Origin: Peribacillus alkalitolerans
Lineage (GTDB): Bacteria > Bacillota > Bacilli > Bacillales > DSM-1321
Reading direction: 5' to 3'
DNA length: 64,000 nucleotides
Assembly (NCBI RefSeq): GCF_010882125.1
Contig: NZ_JAAGVZ010000007.1
Coordinates: forward strand, 62,001-126,000
A program made the translations under genes and the position numbers. This document shows, in pieces, positions 52,162 through 60,473 of the stretch. How positions within the stretch are numbered: the first letter of the stretch is position 1; each line of letters begins with the position of its first letter. The notes below the pieces were generated by a model. The model was not told the origin of the DNA. It saw only the letters and a program-made list of their open reading frames with translations, and did no database searches.

Positions 52162-54171
52162 ATGTTAATTGGTAAGAGAATATACGGCCGTTACAAAATC
52201 ATAGAAATGGTTGGCGGTGGCGGTATGGCCAACGTATACCTTGCACAAGATATGATCCTTGAAAGAGAAGTAGCCCTCAAAATTCTTAGGATGGATTTTT
52301 CAAATGATGAAGAATTTATTCGTAGATTTAATAGGGAGGCTCAATCAGCTACAAGTCTCGCTCATCCTAACATTGTCAGCATTTATGATGTTGGAGAAGA
52401 GGATAACATCTATTTTATCGTCATGGAGTATGTAAGAGGCCTTACCTTAAAACAATACATACAAAAAAACCACCCAATACCTGTTGAAAAAACGTTGGAT
52501 ATCATGAGCCAGATTACTGCCGCTATCTCCCATGCCCATCAAAACGGTATTATTCATAGGGATATAAAGCCTCAAAATATATTAATAGATGATCATGGAA
52601 ATGTGAAAATTACTGACTTTGGCATAGCAATGGCATTAAGTGCGACTAGTATTACCCAAACTAATGCAGTATTAGGGTCTGTCCATTATTTATCTCCAGA
52701 ACAAGCTAGAGGTGGAATGGCGAATAAAAAATCAGACATCTATTCCCTAGGTATCGTGATGTTCGAGCTTTTAACTGGTCGATTGCCTTTTTCGGGAGAA
52801 TCTGCTGTTTCTATTGCATTAAAACATTTGCAATCAGAAACTCCGTCTCCCAGAAGATGGAATCCCTCGACCCCGCAAAGTATGGAAAATATTGTGTTAA
52901 AAGCTACTGCAAAAGATTCTTTTCACCGTTATGATAGTGTTGAAGAAATGCGTGAAGATATTAGGACTTCCTTAACGCCTGAGAGGATGAGGGAAAAGCC
53001 ATTCATTATCCCGTTCGATGATGATGCTACTAAAGCAATACCAATCATAACATCGGATTCTCACAAGCCTCCAAGAGATGAGACTATCATTCGAGGCTTG
53101 ACTGGAGGCACCACTCCCATTCCGGAAACGAAAACGACTAAAAAAGATTCCTCTGACCCTAAAAAGGCTAGTGGAAAAACGAAAAAAGAAAAAAAGCCCA
53201 AGAAGAAGCTTACAACGTTTTTAATTACAACCTTCGTTATCTTAATCTTACTTGGACTTGCTACAGTTACATTGTTGCCGAAACTTATGGCACCAAAGGA
53301 AGTAAAAGTTCCGGATGTTAAAAACGAATCTTTAGACGAAGGTATAGCCATACTTTTAGATAATGGGTTTGAAATCGGAAAAACGTTCAATGTCGAAGAT
53401 GAAGAAACGGATAAAGGAAATATTATTTCCACTGAACCGAAAGCGGGCAAGACGGTACGTAAAGGTACAATCGTTGACATCTTTATTAGTAAAGGTAAAA
53501 AAAGCATTGAATTGACGGATTATACCGGTAGAAACAGGGAAGATATACAAGAGTTTCTTGATAGTGCCGGATTTAAAGAAATCCGATACAATGAAGAGTT
53601 TAGTGATGACACTGAGCCAGGGGAAATCCTTAATCAATTCCCAAGTCCAGGATCAGAAGTAGTGCCTTCTGAAACTGTTTTAGAATTGACAGTAAGTAAA
53701 GGCCGAGACAAGATTGTCTTGAAGGATTTAACTCAATTCAATCGTCGTAGCCTTGAAGACTATGCTACAGAAACAGGTTTAAAGATTGAAGTTGATCGGG
53801 AAGAAAACTCTGACACAATCGAGCAGGGCTCCGTCATTTCTCAAACACCAGGACCATATTCTAAAGTTGATAAAGGAAGTACCGTGAAAGTAGTGATTTC
53901 AAAAGGGAAAGAAGAGATACCGCCAAAGGTTGAGACACGAGAAATCACTATCCCTTACGAGCCTGCCATACCTGGTCAAGCACAAGAAGTGCAAATTTAT
54001 ATTGAAGATATGAACAGAAGTATGACAGAACCTGCAGAAATTATTTTCATAACTGAAACACTCAAGAAGAAAATTGAATTAACGATTCAATATGGAAAGA
54101 AAGCAGGGTATAAAGTCATCCGCGATAACAGTGTTTACTTGGATGAAACTATCCAGTACCCTGAAGAATAA
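52162..54171 (+). CDS. prkC: Membrane Ser/Thr protein kinase PrkC with three PASTA domains
   Basis: 669-residue Hanks-type kinase that senses cell wall fragments. The kinase domain (residues 1-270) has GGGGMANVYLA (18-28), Lys40 in VALKIL, HRDIKPQN near residue 132, ITDFGIA and activation loop Thr residues in SATSITQTNAVLG. A Lys-rich juxtamembrane stretch is followed by one membrane segment (about 353-375), then three PASTA repeats each starting near VPDVK, ELTDYTG and VLKDL, and a C-terminal domain. In Bacillus, it triggers germination of spores in response to muropeptides. ATG 52162 with AGAGGGTG is preferred over GTG 52153. Confidence 0.96.
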   Translation: MLIGKRIYGRYKIIEMVGGGGMANVYLAQDMILEREVALKILRMDFSNDEEFIRRFNREAQSATSLAHPNIVSIYDVGEEDNIYFIVMEYVRGLTLKQYIQKNHPIPVEKTLDIMSQITAAISHAHQNGIIHRDIKPQNILIDDHGNVKITDFGIAMALSATSITQTNAVLGSVHYLSPEQARGGMANKKSDIYSLGIVMFELLTGRLPFSGESAVSIALKHLQSETPSPRRWNPSTPQSMENIVLKATAKDSFHRYDSVEEMREDIRTSLTPERMREKPFIIPFDDDATKAIPIITSDSHKPPRDETIIRGLTGGTTPIPETKTTKKDSSDPKKASGKTKKEKKPKKKLTTFLITTFVILILLGLATVTLLPKLMAPKEVKVPDVKNESLDEGIAILLDNGFEIGKTFNVEDEETDKGNIISTEPKAGKTVRKGTIVDIFISKGKKSIELTDYTGRNREDIQEFLDSAGFKEIRYNEEFSDDTEPGEILNQFPSPGSEVVPSETVLELTVSKGRDKIVLKDLTQFNRRSLEDYATETGLKIEVDREENSDTIEQGSVISQTPGPYSKVDKGSTVKVVISKGKEEIPPKVETREITIPYEPAIPGQAQEVQIYIEDMNRSMTEPAEIIFITETLKKKIELTIQYGKKAGYKVIRDNSVYLDETIQYPEE

Positions 54172-54185
54172 TTAGGAGTGAAGGT

Positions 54186-55067
54186 ATGCCTGAAGGGAAA
54201 ATCATTAAGGCGCTAAGTGGTTTTTATTATGTATTGGATGGACAACAAATAACCCAATGCAGAGGTCGTGGAGTGTTTCGTAAAAATAAAATCACACCCC
54301 TGGTTGGGGATGAAGTTGTATATCAAGCTGAAAATGTTACAGACGGTTATATCCTTGAAGTGAAAGAGCGAAAAAATGAGTTAGTCCGTCCTCCAATCGC
54401 AAACGTAGACCAAGCAATTCTCGTATTTTCTGCTGTAGAACCTGATTTTAGTACGATTCTATTAGATCGGTTCCTTGTTTTGATAGAGGCGAATGAAATT
54501 GACCCTATCATTTGTATTAGTAAGATGGACTTGGTTCCAGAAGAAAAACTTGAAGAAATCGAGGGATATGTAAAAGACTATGAGGCTATGGGCTATCCTG
54601 TCATCACTACATCTTCAGTGACGTCAGATGGCATGGAAAAGTTAACTCCGTATATTGCTGGAAAGACAAGTGTCTTTGCTGGTCAATCAGGAGTAGGTAA
54701 GTCATCCCTTTTGAACGCTTTGAATCCAAATTTAGAGCTCAAAACGAATGATATTTCCTCACATTTAGGCCGTGGAAAGCATACTACTCGACATGTTGAG
54801 CTTATTGATGTCAGAGATGGACTTGTAGCGGATACACCTGGTTTTTCTTCCCTTGAATTTATGGATATAGAGGTTGAAGATTTATCCTATAGTTTCCCTG
54901 AAATCTATAGAGCTGGACAATTATGTAAGTTCAGAGGGTGCCTTCATGATAAAGAACCGAAGTGTGCTGTAAAAGATGCGGTAGTAGAGGGTTCCATTAC
55001 CGCATATCGCTACGACCATTACTTAGAGTTCCTCAATGAAATAAGAGATCGAAAGCCGAGGTATTGA
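54186..55067 (+). CDS. rsgA: Small ribosomal subunit biogenesis GTPase RsgA
   Basis: 293-residue circularly permuted GTPase that matures the 30S subunit. An N-terminal OB domain precedes the G4 motif CISKMD near residue 114, then G1 GQSGVGKSSLLNAL near residue 166 and G3 ADTPGFSS near residue 217. The C-terminal zinc-binding region is CKFRGCLHDKEPKCAV near residue 248. In B. subtilis (CpgA) it is phosphorylated by PrkC, encoded 14 bases upstream. AGGAGTGAAGG precedes the ATG. Confidence 0.97.
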   Translation: MPEGKIIKALSGFYYVLDGQQITQCRGRGVFRKNKITPLVGDEVVYQAENVTDGYILEVKERKNELVRPPIANVDQAILVFSAVEPDFSTILLDRFLVLIEANEIDPIICISKMDLVPEEKLEEIEGYVKDYEAMGYPVITTSSVTSDGMEKLTPYIAGKTSVFAGQSGVGKSSLLNALNPNLELKTNDISSHLGRGKHTTRHVELIDVRDGLVADTPGFSSLEFMDIEVEDLSYSFPEIYRAGQLCKFRGCLHDKEPKCAVKDAVVEGSITAYRYDHYLEFLNEIRDRKPRY

Positions 55068-55069
55068 AA

Positions 55070-55717
55070 ATGATAAAAATTGCTCCATCCATTCTCTCAG
55101 CAGATTTTGCAAAACTTGGTGAAGAGATTCGTGACGTTGAAGCTGGAGGGGCGGATTATATTCATGTGGATGTGATGGATGGGCATTTTGTTCCGAATAT
55201 CACTATCGGGCCACTTATTGTTGAAGCAATACGCCCAGTGACTAAACTTCCACTGGATGTCCACCTTATGATTGAAAATCCAGACCTGTATATTGAACAG
55301 TTTGCTAAAGCTGGATCTGACTATATTACGGTTCATGTAGAAGCTTGCAGGCATTTGCATAGGACCATTCATTTCATCAAATCTTTAGGTGTCAAGGCTG
55401 GGGTAGTGCTAAACCCAGCGACACCTGTTGAAACGATAAGACATGTGATTTCAGATGTCGATATGGTTTTGTTAATGTCCGTCAATCCAGGTTTTGGTGG
55501 ACAGAAATTTATTGATGAAGTGCTTCCAAAGATCAGTGAAGTTAAAAAATTGGCATCAGAACGAAATCCAAATCTTGAAATTGAGATTGATGGTGGCGTG
55601 AATGAACATACCGCTAAGCTTTGTATCGAGGCAGGTGCAAATGTTCTTGTTGCAGGTTCAGCTGTTTTTAATCAGGAAGACCGTAAAGCTGCCATTGAAT
55701 CGATAAGAGGATTATAA
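55070..55717 (+). CDS. rpe: Ribulose-phosphate 3-epimerase
   Basis: 215-residue TIM-barrel enzyme of the pentose phosphate pathway that interconverts ribulose 5-phosphate and xylulose 5-phosphate. APSILSADFAKLGEEI near residue 5, the metal-binding HVDVMDGHFVPNITIG near residue 32 and DVHLMIENPD near residue 66 are clear. VNPGFGGQKF near residue 140 binds phosphate, and DGGVNEHTA near residue 174 has the second catalytic Asp. ATG 55070 has GAGG eight bases upstream; a TTG at 55064 is too close to it. Confidence 0.96.
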   Translation: MIKIAPSILSADFAKLGEEIRDVEAGGADYIHVDVMDGHFVPNITIGPLIVEAIRPVTKLPLDVHLMIENPDLYIEQFAKAGSDYITVHVEACRHLHRTIHFIKSLGVKAGVVLNPATPVETIRHVISDVDMVLLMSVNPGFGGQKFIDEVLPKISEVKKLASERNPNLEIEIDGGVNEHTAKLCIEAGANVLVAGSAVFNQEDRKAAIESIRGL

Positions 55718-55719
55718 TC

Positions 55720-56373
55720 ATGGATGTAATTTGCATTGTTGCTGCAGGGCCTGTTGAATTGATACCCTCTCTAAATGACTTTAAGAAGCTGTCTCCTTAT
55801 TGGATTGGGGTCGATAGAGGTTTGAGTGTATTAAAACAAAACGGAATTGAAGCGAATGCAGCATTCGGAGATTTTGATTCAGTGTCAGAAGAGGAAAGAA
55901 ATGAATTCAATAGAAGGGAATCCAATATTACCTTCTATCCATCTGAAAAAGATGAAACGGATTTACAACTTGCTCTTGATTGGGCCATAAAGCAAAATCC
56001 TCGTAAGATATATATTCTTGGAGCTACAGGTGGGCGGATGGACCATTTCATGGGAGCGGTCCAATTATTGGTTCGTGATGATATCCTTTTTAAGAATGAA
56101 ACCGAAATTTTTTTAGTGGATCAAAAAAACTATATTAGTGCTAAAGTAGCTGGTAGTTATTTGATACAAGAAGATTCTACGCTGAAATATATTTCCTTCT
56201 TTCCGATGTCTGAAGAAGTAATTGGCTTGACACTAAAAGGTTTTAAATATCCTCTCCTAGACATGCATATTTCCCGTGGATCGACATTATGTATTAGTAA
56301 TGAGCTTATTTCTTCACATGGTCATTTTTCGTTTGAGTCAGGCATATTATTGGTGGTAAGAAGCAGGGATTAA
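55720..56373 (+). CDS. thiN: Thiamine diphosphokinase
   Basis: 217-residue enzyme that converts thiamine to thiamine diphosphate with ATP (Bacillus YloS). The conserved AFGDFDSVSEEE near residue 47 and ATGGRMDHFMGAVQLL near residue 102 are the nucleotide- and thiamine-binding motifs of the family, and DETDLQLALDWA near residue 82 is typical. It lies two bases after rpe and ends a long co-directional run that begins with coaBC. No terminator is obvious directly after it. Confidence 0.94.
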   Translation: MDVICIVAAGPVELIPSLNDFKKLSPYWIGVDRGLSVLKQNGIEANAAFGDFDSVSEEERNEFNRRESNITFYPSEKDETDLQLALDWAIKQNPRKIYILGATGGRMDHFMGAVQLLVRDDILFKNETEIFLVDQKNYISAKVAGSYLIQEDSTLKYISFFPMSEEVIGLTLKGFKYPLLDMHISRGSTLCISNELISSHGHFSFESGILLVVRSRD

Positions 56374-56472
56374 AAAACCCAGTGCATGAACTTATTTATA
56401 CACAGCAGAGAGCTTCGATCCGTATGATAATAAACGAAATGAAATAAGCTAGGTCTGGTGAGGAGGGAAATT

Positions 56473-56553
56473 ATGAAGTTTTATACGATTAAATTACCCA
56501 AGGTTCTTGGAGGTTTGGTAAGAGCGATGTTAGGAGCCTTTAAGAAGAGCTAG
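56473..56553 (+). CDS. spoVM: Stage V sporulation protein SpoVM (26 aa)
   Basis: The 26-residue peptide MKFYTIKLPKVLGGLVRAML followed by GAFKKS matches B. subtilis SpoVM almost completely, including Pro9. This amphipathic helix recognises the convex curvature of the forespore membrane and anchors SpoIVA to start coat assembly. AGGAGGG lies five bases before the ATG. Its position between thiN and rpmB is as in B. subtilis. I did not find a convincing SigE promoter, although one is expected. The ORF is too short for most gene callers. Confidence 0.96.
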   Translation: MKFYTIKLPKVLGGLVRAMLGAFKKS

Positions 56554-56594
56554 AGGGACACCTGCTTGTTGTTAAAATAGAAGAAAGATCTTTT

Positions 56595-56627
56595 CAGCAT
56601 CCGAATATAGGATGCTGTTTTTTATTT
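56595..56627 (+). terminator. Rho-independent terminator after spoVM
   Basis: Perfect stem CAGCATCC / GGATGCTG followed by TTTTTTATTT. Confidence 0.92.
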
Positions 56628-56735
56628 AATTGAATTTCTCAGGACGTTATGCTTTTAGCTGACTTTCCTTACTTGCGGGTGTCTTCAGTATTTTAAGTGG
56701 ATATTTTTGTAATAATATTGCTTTTCTATTATCTA

Positions 56736-56940
56736 GTCAAATTTAACTATAACAATCTGAGTTGATTGTAGTGGAGGGCACTTGACTCCTGCGGGAAATA
56801 GAGGGAAGTGGGAGACTCAACAGGCGGTAACGCCGAGGAGGCTCCCACCCTCCCCGCGGAAAGTAAGTGCCTCTCGCTGCAATCAACGGGTAGAATTTTT
56901 GTCTGAAAGAACAAATCTAAGTGAATAGAGTTTTTGAAAT
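56736..56940 (+). repeat. Family A repeat, copy A5 (short form)
   Basis: The core CTGAGTTGATTGTAGTGGAG (56757-56776) to CTGCAATCAACGG (56877-56889) matches A2 and A4, without the extra module. Arms GGCACTTGACTCCTGCGGG and CCGCGGAAAGTAAGTGCC pair. It fills the gap between the spoVM terminator and the rpmB terminator. Confidence 0.85.
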
Positions 56941-56970
56941 AAAAAAGCATCCATTCAAAGAATGGATGCT
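56937..56970 (-). terminator. Rho-independent terminator of rpmB
   Basis: On the minus strand: stem AGCATCCATTC / GAATGGATGCT with a three-base loop, then TTTTTTATT. Confidence 0.9.
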
Positions 56971-56978
56971 ACCAAAAA

Positions 56979-57167
56979 TTATACACGTTCTACTTTGCCA
57001 GAACGAAGTGCTCTAGCTGAAACGTATACACGTTTAGGTTTTCCGTTAACCAAAATACGAACTTTTTGTAAGTTTGCTCCCCAAGTACGCTTGCTTGCGT
57101 TCATAGCGTGTGAGCGTTTGTTACCGGAACGAGTTGCCTTGCCAGTAATTACACATTTACGTGCCAT
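56979..57167 (-). CDS. rpmB: 50S ribosomal protein L28
   Basis: 62-residue large-subunit ribosomal protein. [20 protein letters not shown] at the N terminus and [18 protein letters not shown] in the middle match Bacillus L28; only one cysteine is present, so this is the zinc-free type. AGGAGGG lies seven bases before the ATG on the minus strand. It is divergently transcribed from yloU and is the only housekeeping gene on that strand here besides rqcH. Confidence 0.97.
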   Translation of the reverse strand: MARKCVITGKATRSGNKRSHAMNASKRTWGANLQKVRILVNGKPKRVYVSARALRSGKVERV

Positions 57168-57236
57168 CTATATTCCCTCCTAACTACCACGAGCTTAAGT
57201 TTCAAAGTATCTTAAGTCTATTGAAAATACTTTAAT

Positions 57237-57265
57237 AATTTATCATACATAAAACGATATTGCAA
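57237..57265 (-). promoter_or_regulatory. Candidate SigA promoter of rpmB
   Basis: On the minus strand TTGCAA, a 17-base spacer and TAAATT, 70 bases before the rpmB start. The -10 is a weak match. Confidence 0.4.
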
Positions 57266-57297
57266 TAGTTCTAACTAAACCTTTCAAGAAAAAAGCC

Positions 57298-57329
57298 TTG
57301 ACATATTACCTGATAAATTACTTTATAAT
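57298..57329 (+). promoter_or_regulatory. Candidate promoter of yloU-fakA with 20-base spacer
   Basis: Perfect TTGACA (57298-57303) and perfect TATAAT (57324-57329), but 20 bases apart instead of 17. Either the true -10 overlaps differently (TTTATA gives 18) or an activator is needed. Confidence 0.4.
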
Positions 57330-57417
57330 AAGACAGTATAAGCAATGGCTTTCAAAAAATACAACATTATAGTAAAATGACTGTAGCTATGCTGTAATTT
57401 CCAAAGGGGGAATAAAT

Positions 57418-57780
57418 ATGTCCATCGAAATGAAAACAAAGTACGGACAAATTGATATATCGAATGATGTCATCGCTACAGTTGCTGGCGGGGCAGCAGT
57501 CGATTGCTATGGGATTGTAGGAATGGCTTCTAAAAAGCAATTAAAAGACGGTATTGCGGAAATATTAAGAAGAGAGAACTTCACAAAAGGTGTTGTAGTC
57601 CGACAAGAACAAGAAGGTGTACATATAGATATGTACATTATCGTAAGCTATGGGACGAAAATATCAGAAATAGCTCACAATGTACAATCAAAAGTAAAAT
57701 ATACCCTGGACAAAACGGTTGGACTTGCTGTCGATTCCGTTAATATTTATGTGCAGGGAGTTCGCGTAACGAACCCTTAA
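57418..57780 (+). CDS. yloU: Asp23/Gls24 family protein YloU
   Basis: 120-residue Asp23/DUF322 protein. MKTKYGQIDISNDVIATVAG at the N terminus, CYGIVGMAS near residue 29, and VDMYIIVSYGTKISEIAHNVQ-type HIDMYIIVSYGTKISEIAHN near residue 65 define the family. The function is unclear; relatives act in alkaline or envelope stress. It is always next to fakA (yloV), here 16 bases upstream of it. Start ATG with AAAGGGGG upstream. Confidence 0.93.
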   Translation: MSIEMKTKYGQIDISNDVIATVAGGAAVDCYGIVGMASKKQLKDGIAEILRRENFTKGVVVRQEQEGVHIDMYIIVSYGTKISEIAHNVQSKVKYTLDKTVGLAVDSVNIYVQGVRVTNP

Positions 57781-57796
57781 TGAGGAGGAAGAAGTA

Positions 57797-59467
57797 GTGT
57801 CAATGAAAAGTTTAGATGGAAAACGTTTTGCTGAAATGATTATTAAGGGTGCGAACCATCTCTCTGCAAATGCAGCAATGGTCGATTCACTGAACGTTTT
57901 CCCAGTGCCAGATGGCGATACTGGTACTAACATGAATTTATCCATGACTTCCGGAGCAAAGGAAGTTAAACAAAACGTACAAGATCACATCGGAAAAGTG
58001 GGTTCAGCACTTGCTAAAGGTTTATTGATGGGTGCTCGTGGAAACTCCGGTGTAATTTTATCACAATTATTTCGTGGTTTCTCTAAGGCAATCGAATCAA
58101 AAAGCACGATTAATAGCTTAGAATTTGCATCTGCATTTGAAGCTGGTGTAGAAACAGCATATAAGGCAGTCATGAAGCCGGTTGAAGGCACGATATTAAC
58201 AGTAGCTAAAGATGCTGCCAAAAAAGCAGTTGAATCTTCAAAAACTACAGATGATTTAATTGTAGTAATGGAAGACCTTCTAAAGGAAGCTCATGCATCA
58301 TTGGATCGTACACCTGACCTTCTACCAGTATTAAAGGAAGTAGGGGTAGTAGATAGCGGCGGTAAAGGTCTCGTCCTTGTTTATGAAGGATTCCTTGCAG
58401 AAATGAAAGGTGAGGATTTACCTGACCAACCTACTTCTTTACCTTCAATGGATGATCTTGTTAACGCCGAACACCATAGAGTGGTCCAAGGCCATATCAA
58501 TACTGAAGATATCGAATTTGGATATTGTACAGAGTTCATGGTTAAATTCGAAGAAGGCAAACAACCTTTCAATGAAGAAAAATTCCGTCAAGATTTGAGC
58601 CAGTTCGGAGATTCATTACTTGTCATTTCTGATGAGGATGTAGTAAAAATCCACATTCATTCAGAACAACCGGGAGAATGTATGAACTATGGCCAAAAAT
58701 ACGGTAGCTTAATCAAAATAAAGATTGAAAATATGAGGGAACAACACTCAAACATCGTTGGTGAAACTCATACCCCCCTAGCAACAGAAAAAAAGGCTCC
58801 TACCAAAAGGGAAGAGTTCGGTATCGTTTCAGTTGCAATGGGTGAAGGGATTTCTGATCTATTCAAGAGTATTGGTGCCAAGTCCGTCATTGAAGGTGGA
58901 CAAACGATGAATCCAAGCACGGAAGACATTGTTAAGGCCATTAAGGATGTCAATGCAAAAAACATCTTTATCCTTCCAAATAACAAAAACATTATCATGG
59001 CTGCCCAACAAGCGGCTGAGGTTTCAGACGAAAATGTTATTGTAATACCGTCAAAGACTGTTCCACAAGGAATGACTGCCATTCTAGCTTTCAATCCTTC
59101 GCTTGGGGCGGAACAAAATGAAGCTACAATGACCGATGCTCTAGGACAAGTCAAAACTGGTCAGATTACATTTGCAGTTCGGGATACAAGCATCGACGGT
59201 TTAGAAATAGAGACTGGTGATTTCATGGGAATCGCTGAAGGCAAAATCAAACTAAAAAACAAAGTGAAGCTGGATGCAGCTAAACAACTTCTATCTGACA
59301 TGGTGGATGAAGATTCCGAGATCCTTACAATCATTTATGGGGAAGATGCTTCAGAAGATGATGTTGAAGAACTTGTTTCATATTGTGAGGATACTTTCTC
59401 TGATATAGAAGTGGAAGTCCATAACGGTAAACAACCACTATATCCATTCATTTTCTCAATTGAATAA
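57797..59467 (+). CDS. fakA: Fatty acid kinase FakA (DAK-type, YloV)
   Basis: 556-residue kinase that phosphorylates fatty acids bound to FakB proteins, feeding exogenous fatty acids into phospholipid synthesis. The N-terminal DhaL domain has NVFPVPDGDTGTNMNLSM near residue 34 with metal-binding Asp residues, and MGARGNSGVILSQLFRG near residue 78. A middle domain (about 210-320) and a DegV-like C-terminal domain follow. Start is GTG 57797, eight bases after AGGAGG; homologues begin MSIRTLDG-like, matching MSMKSLDG. The yloU neighbour is standard. Confidence 0.95.
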   Translation: MSMKSLDGKRFAEMIIKGANHLSANAAMVDSLNVFPVPDGDTGTNMNLSMTSGAKEVKQNVQDHIGKVGSALAKGLLMGARGNSGVILSQLFRGFSKAIESKSTINSLEFASAFEAGVETAYKAVMKPVEGTILTVAKDAAKKAVESSKTTDDLIVVMEDLLKEAHASLDRTPDLLPVLKEVGVVDSGGKGLVLVYEGFLAEMKGEDLPDQPTSLPSMDDLVNAEHHRVVQGHINTEDIEFGYCTEFMVKFEEGKQPFNEEKFRQDLSQFGDSLLVISDEDVVKIHIHSEQPGECMNYGQKYGSLIKIKIENMREQHSNIVGETHTPLATEKKAPTKREEFGIVSVAMGEGISDLFKSIGAKSVIEGGQTMNPSTEDIVKAIKDVNAKNIFILPNNKNIIMAAQQAAEVSDENVIVIPSKTVPQGMTAILAFNPSLGAEQNEATMTDALGQVKTGQITFAVRDTSIDGLEIETGDFMGIAEGKIKLKNKVKLDAAKQLLSDMVDEDSEILTIIYGEDASEDDVEELVSYCEDTFSDIEVEVHNGKQPLYPFIFSIE

Positions 59468-59770
59468 TAGTATACCTATATCCTTGTAAGGATTTGCACA
59501 TATGCATGGTATAATCAATCGGCAATTCGAGAAAATGATCATCCTCTAATAAATATGAGGAAATCATTTTCTCGTCATTGGGATGAATCTAAATAGATTT
59601 CGGCTGATTGTATGGGGGCAAACCCAATGATTGAATAATGGGATAGTTATTCTTTTCATTGCGTGGCCTACATGCAGTCAGTCTTTTTCTTTTTGAAACA
59701 TTCATTTTAGAAGCTTTGTTGAAGGTTTTTGGTATAATATAAACAATCATTTCATTTTAGGGAGAGTTCT
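59468..59770 (+). promoter_or_regulatory. Structured leader upstream of sdaAB
   Basis: No gene is seen. An extended -10 promoter TGGTATAAT (59507-59515) precedes a perfect 12-base stem CGAGAAAATGAT (59528-59539) / ATCATTTTCTCG (59563-59574), with an inner CCTC/GAGG pair. Then CATTGGG (59576-59582) pairs with CCCAATG (59623-59629), and CAATG-att-GAATAA (59625-59638) pairs with TTATTC-tttt-CATTG (59647-59661). The last two pairings share 59625-59629, so they exclude each other. A T-rich run follows at 59682-59694. A second extended -10, TGGTATAAT (59730-59738), lies close to sdaAB. I do not recognise a known riboswitch class. Confidence 0.5.
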
Positions 59771-60433
59771 ATGAAATATAAAAGCGTGTTTGATATTATT
59801 GGACCTGTCATGATTGGACCATCAAGTTCACATACTGCAGGAGCAGCAAGGATTGGCCGTGTTGCAAGAAGTTTATTCCGTCGAGAACCCAAATGGGCAG
59901 AAATTTCATTCTATGGCTCCTTCGCCAAAACCTATAAAGGACATGGTACTGATGTAGCTATAGTTGGTGGGATTTTAGATTTTGATACATTTGATGAAAG
60001 AATTATCGAGGCAATGGATATTGCTAAAGATAAAGGAATGGAGATTTCCTTTATTGAAGAAGAGGCAATCACCGATCACCCTAATACTGCTAGAATTCGA
60101 ATGGGTGATGAAAATGGTGATATTGAACTTGTAGGTATATCCATTGGTGGTGGGAAAATTGAGATCACTGAACTGAACGGATTTGAACTAAAATTGTCAG
60201 GTCATCATCCAGCAATCCTTGTCGTGCACGATGACAAGTTTGGTGCCATTGCAGGAGTTTCGAATGTGTTGGCAAAGCATCAAATCAATATCGGCCATAT
60301 GGAAGTATCCCGTAAGGAAAAAGGGAAAGTGGCATTGATGACCATTGAAGTTGACCAAAATATTGATGATGATATTTTAGATGAAATTGAAGCGTTACCT
60401 GCAATAACACGAGTTACAAAAATTGTGGACTAA
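59771..60433 (+). CDS. sdaAB: L-serine dehydratase, beta chain
   Basis: 220-residue beta subunit of the iron-sulfur L-serine deaminase that converts serine to pyruvate and ammonia. IGPVMIGPSSSHTAGAARIG near residue 10 is the family signature. TDHPNTARIRM near residue 99 follows. The C-terminal ACT domain (about residues 146-220) has AIAGVSNVLAKHQINIGHME and may bind serine. It is 40 bases upstream of the alpha chain. Confidence 0.96.
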   Translation: MKYKSVFDIIGPVMIGPSSSHTAGAARIGRVARSLFRREPKWAEISFYGSFAKTYKGHGTDVAIVGGILDFDTFDERIIEAMDIAKDKGMEISFIEEEAITDHPNTARIRMGDENGDIELVGISIGGGKIEITELNGFELKLSGHHPAILVVHDDKFGAIAGVSNVLAKHQINIGHMEVSRKEKGKVALMTIEVDQNIDDDILDEIEALPAITRVTKIVD

Positions 60434-60473
60434 GTTCGTGGTAGCGTTTTCATAATGAAGAGGAGGAAGTCTA

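Noticed and set aside
59516-59610. Outer stem CAATCGGC / GCTGATTG closing the sdaAB leader
   Set aside because: The left arm begins right after the -10 box, so it would lie mostly upstream of the transcription start and probably is not in the RNA.
59576-59662. Known riboswitch (glycine, SAM or cyclic dinucleotide) upstream of sdaAB
   Set aside because: GGGGGCAAACCC vaguely resembles part of a cyclic di-GMP aptamer, but the rest of the conserved core is missing.
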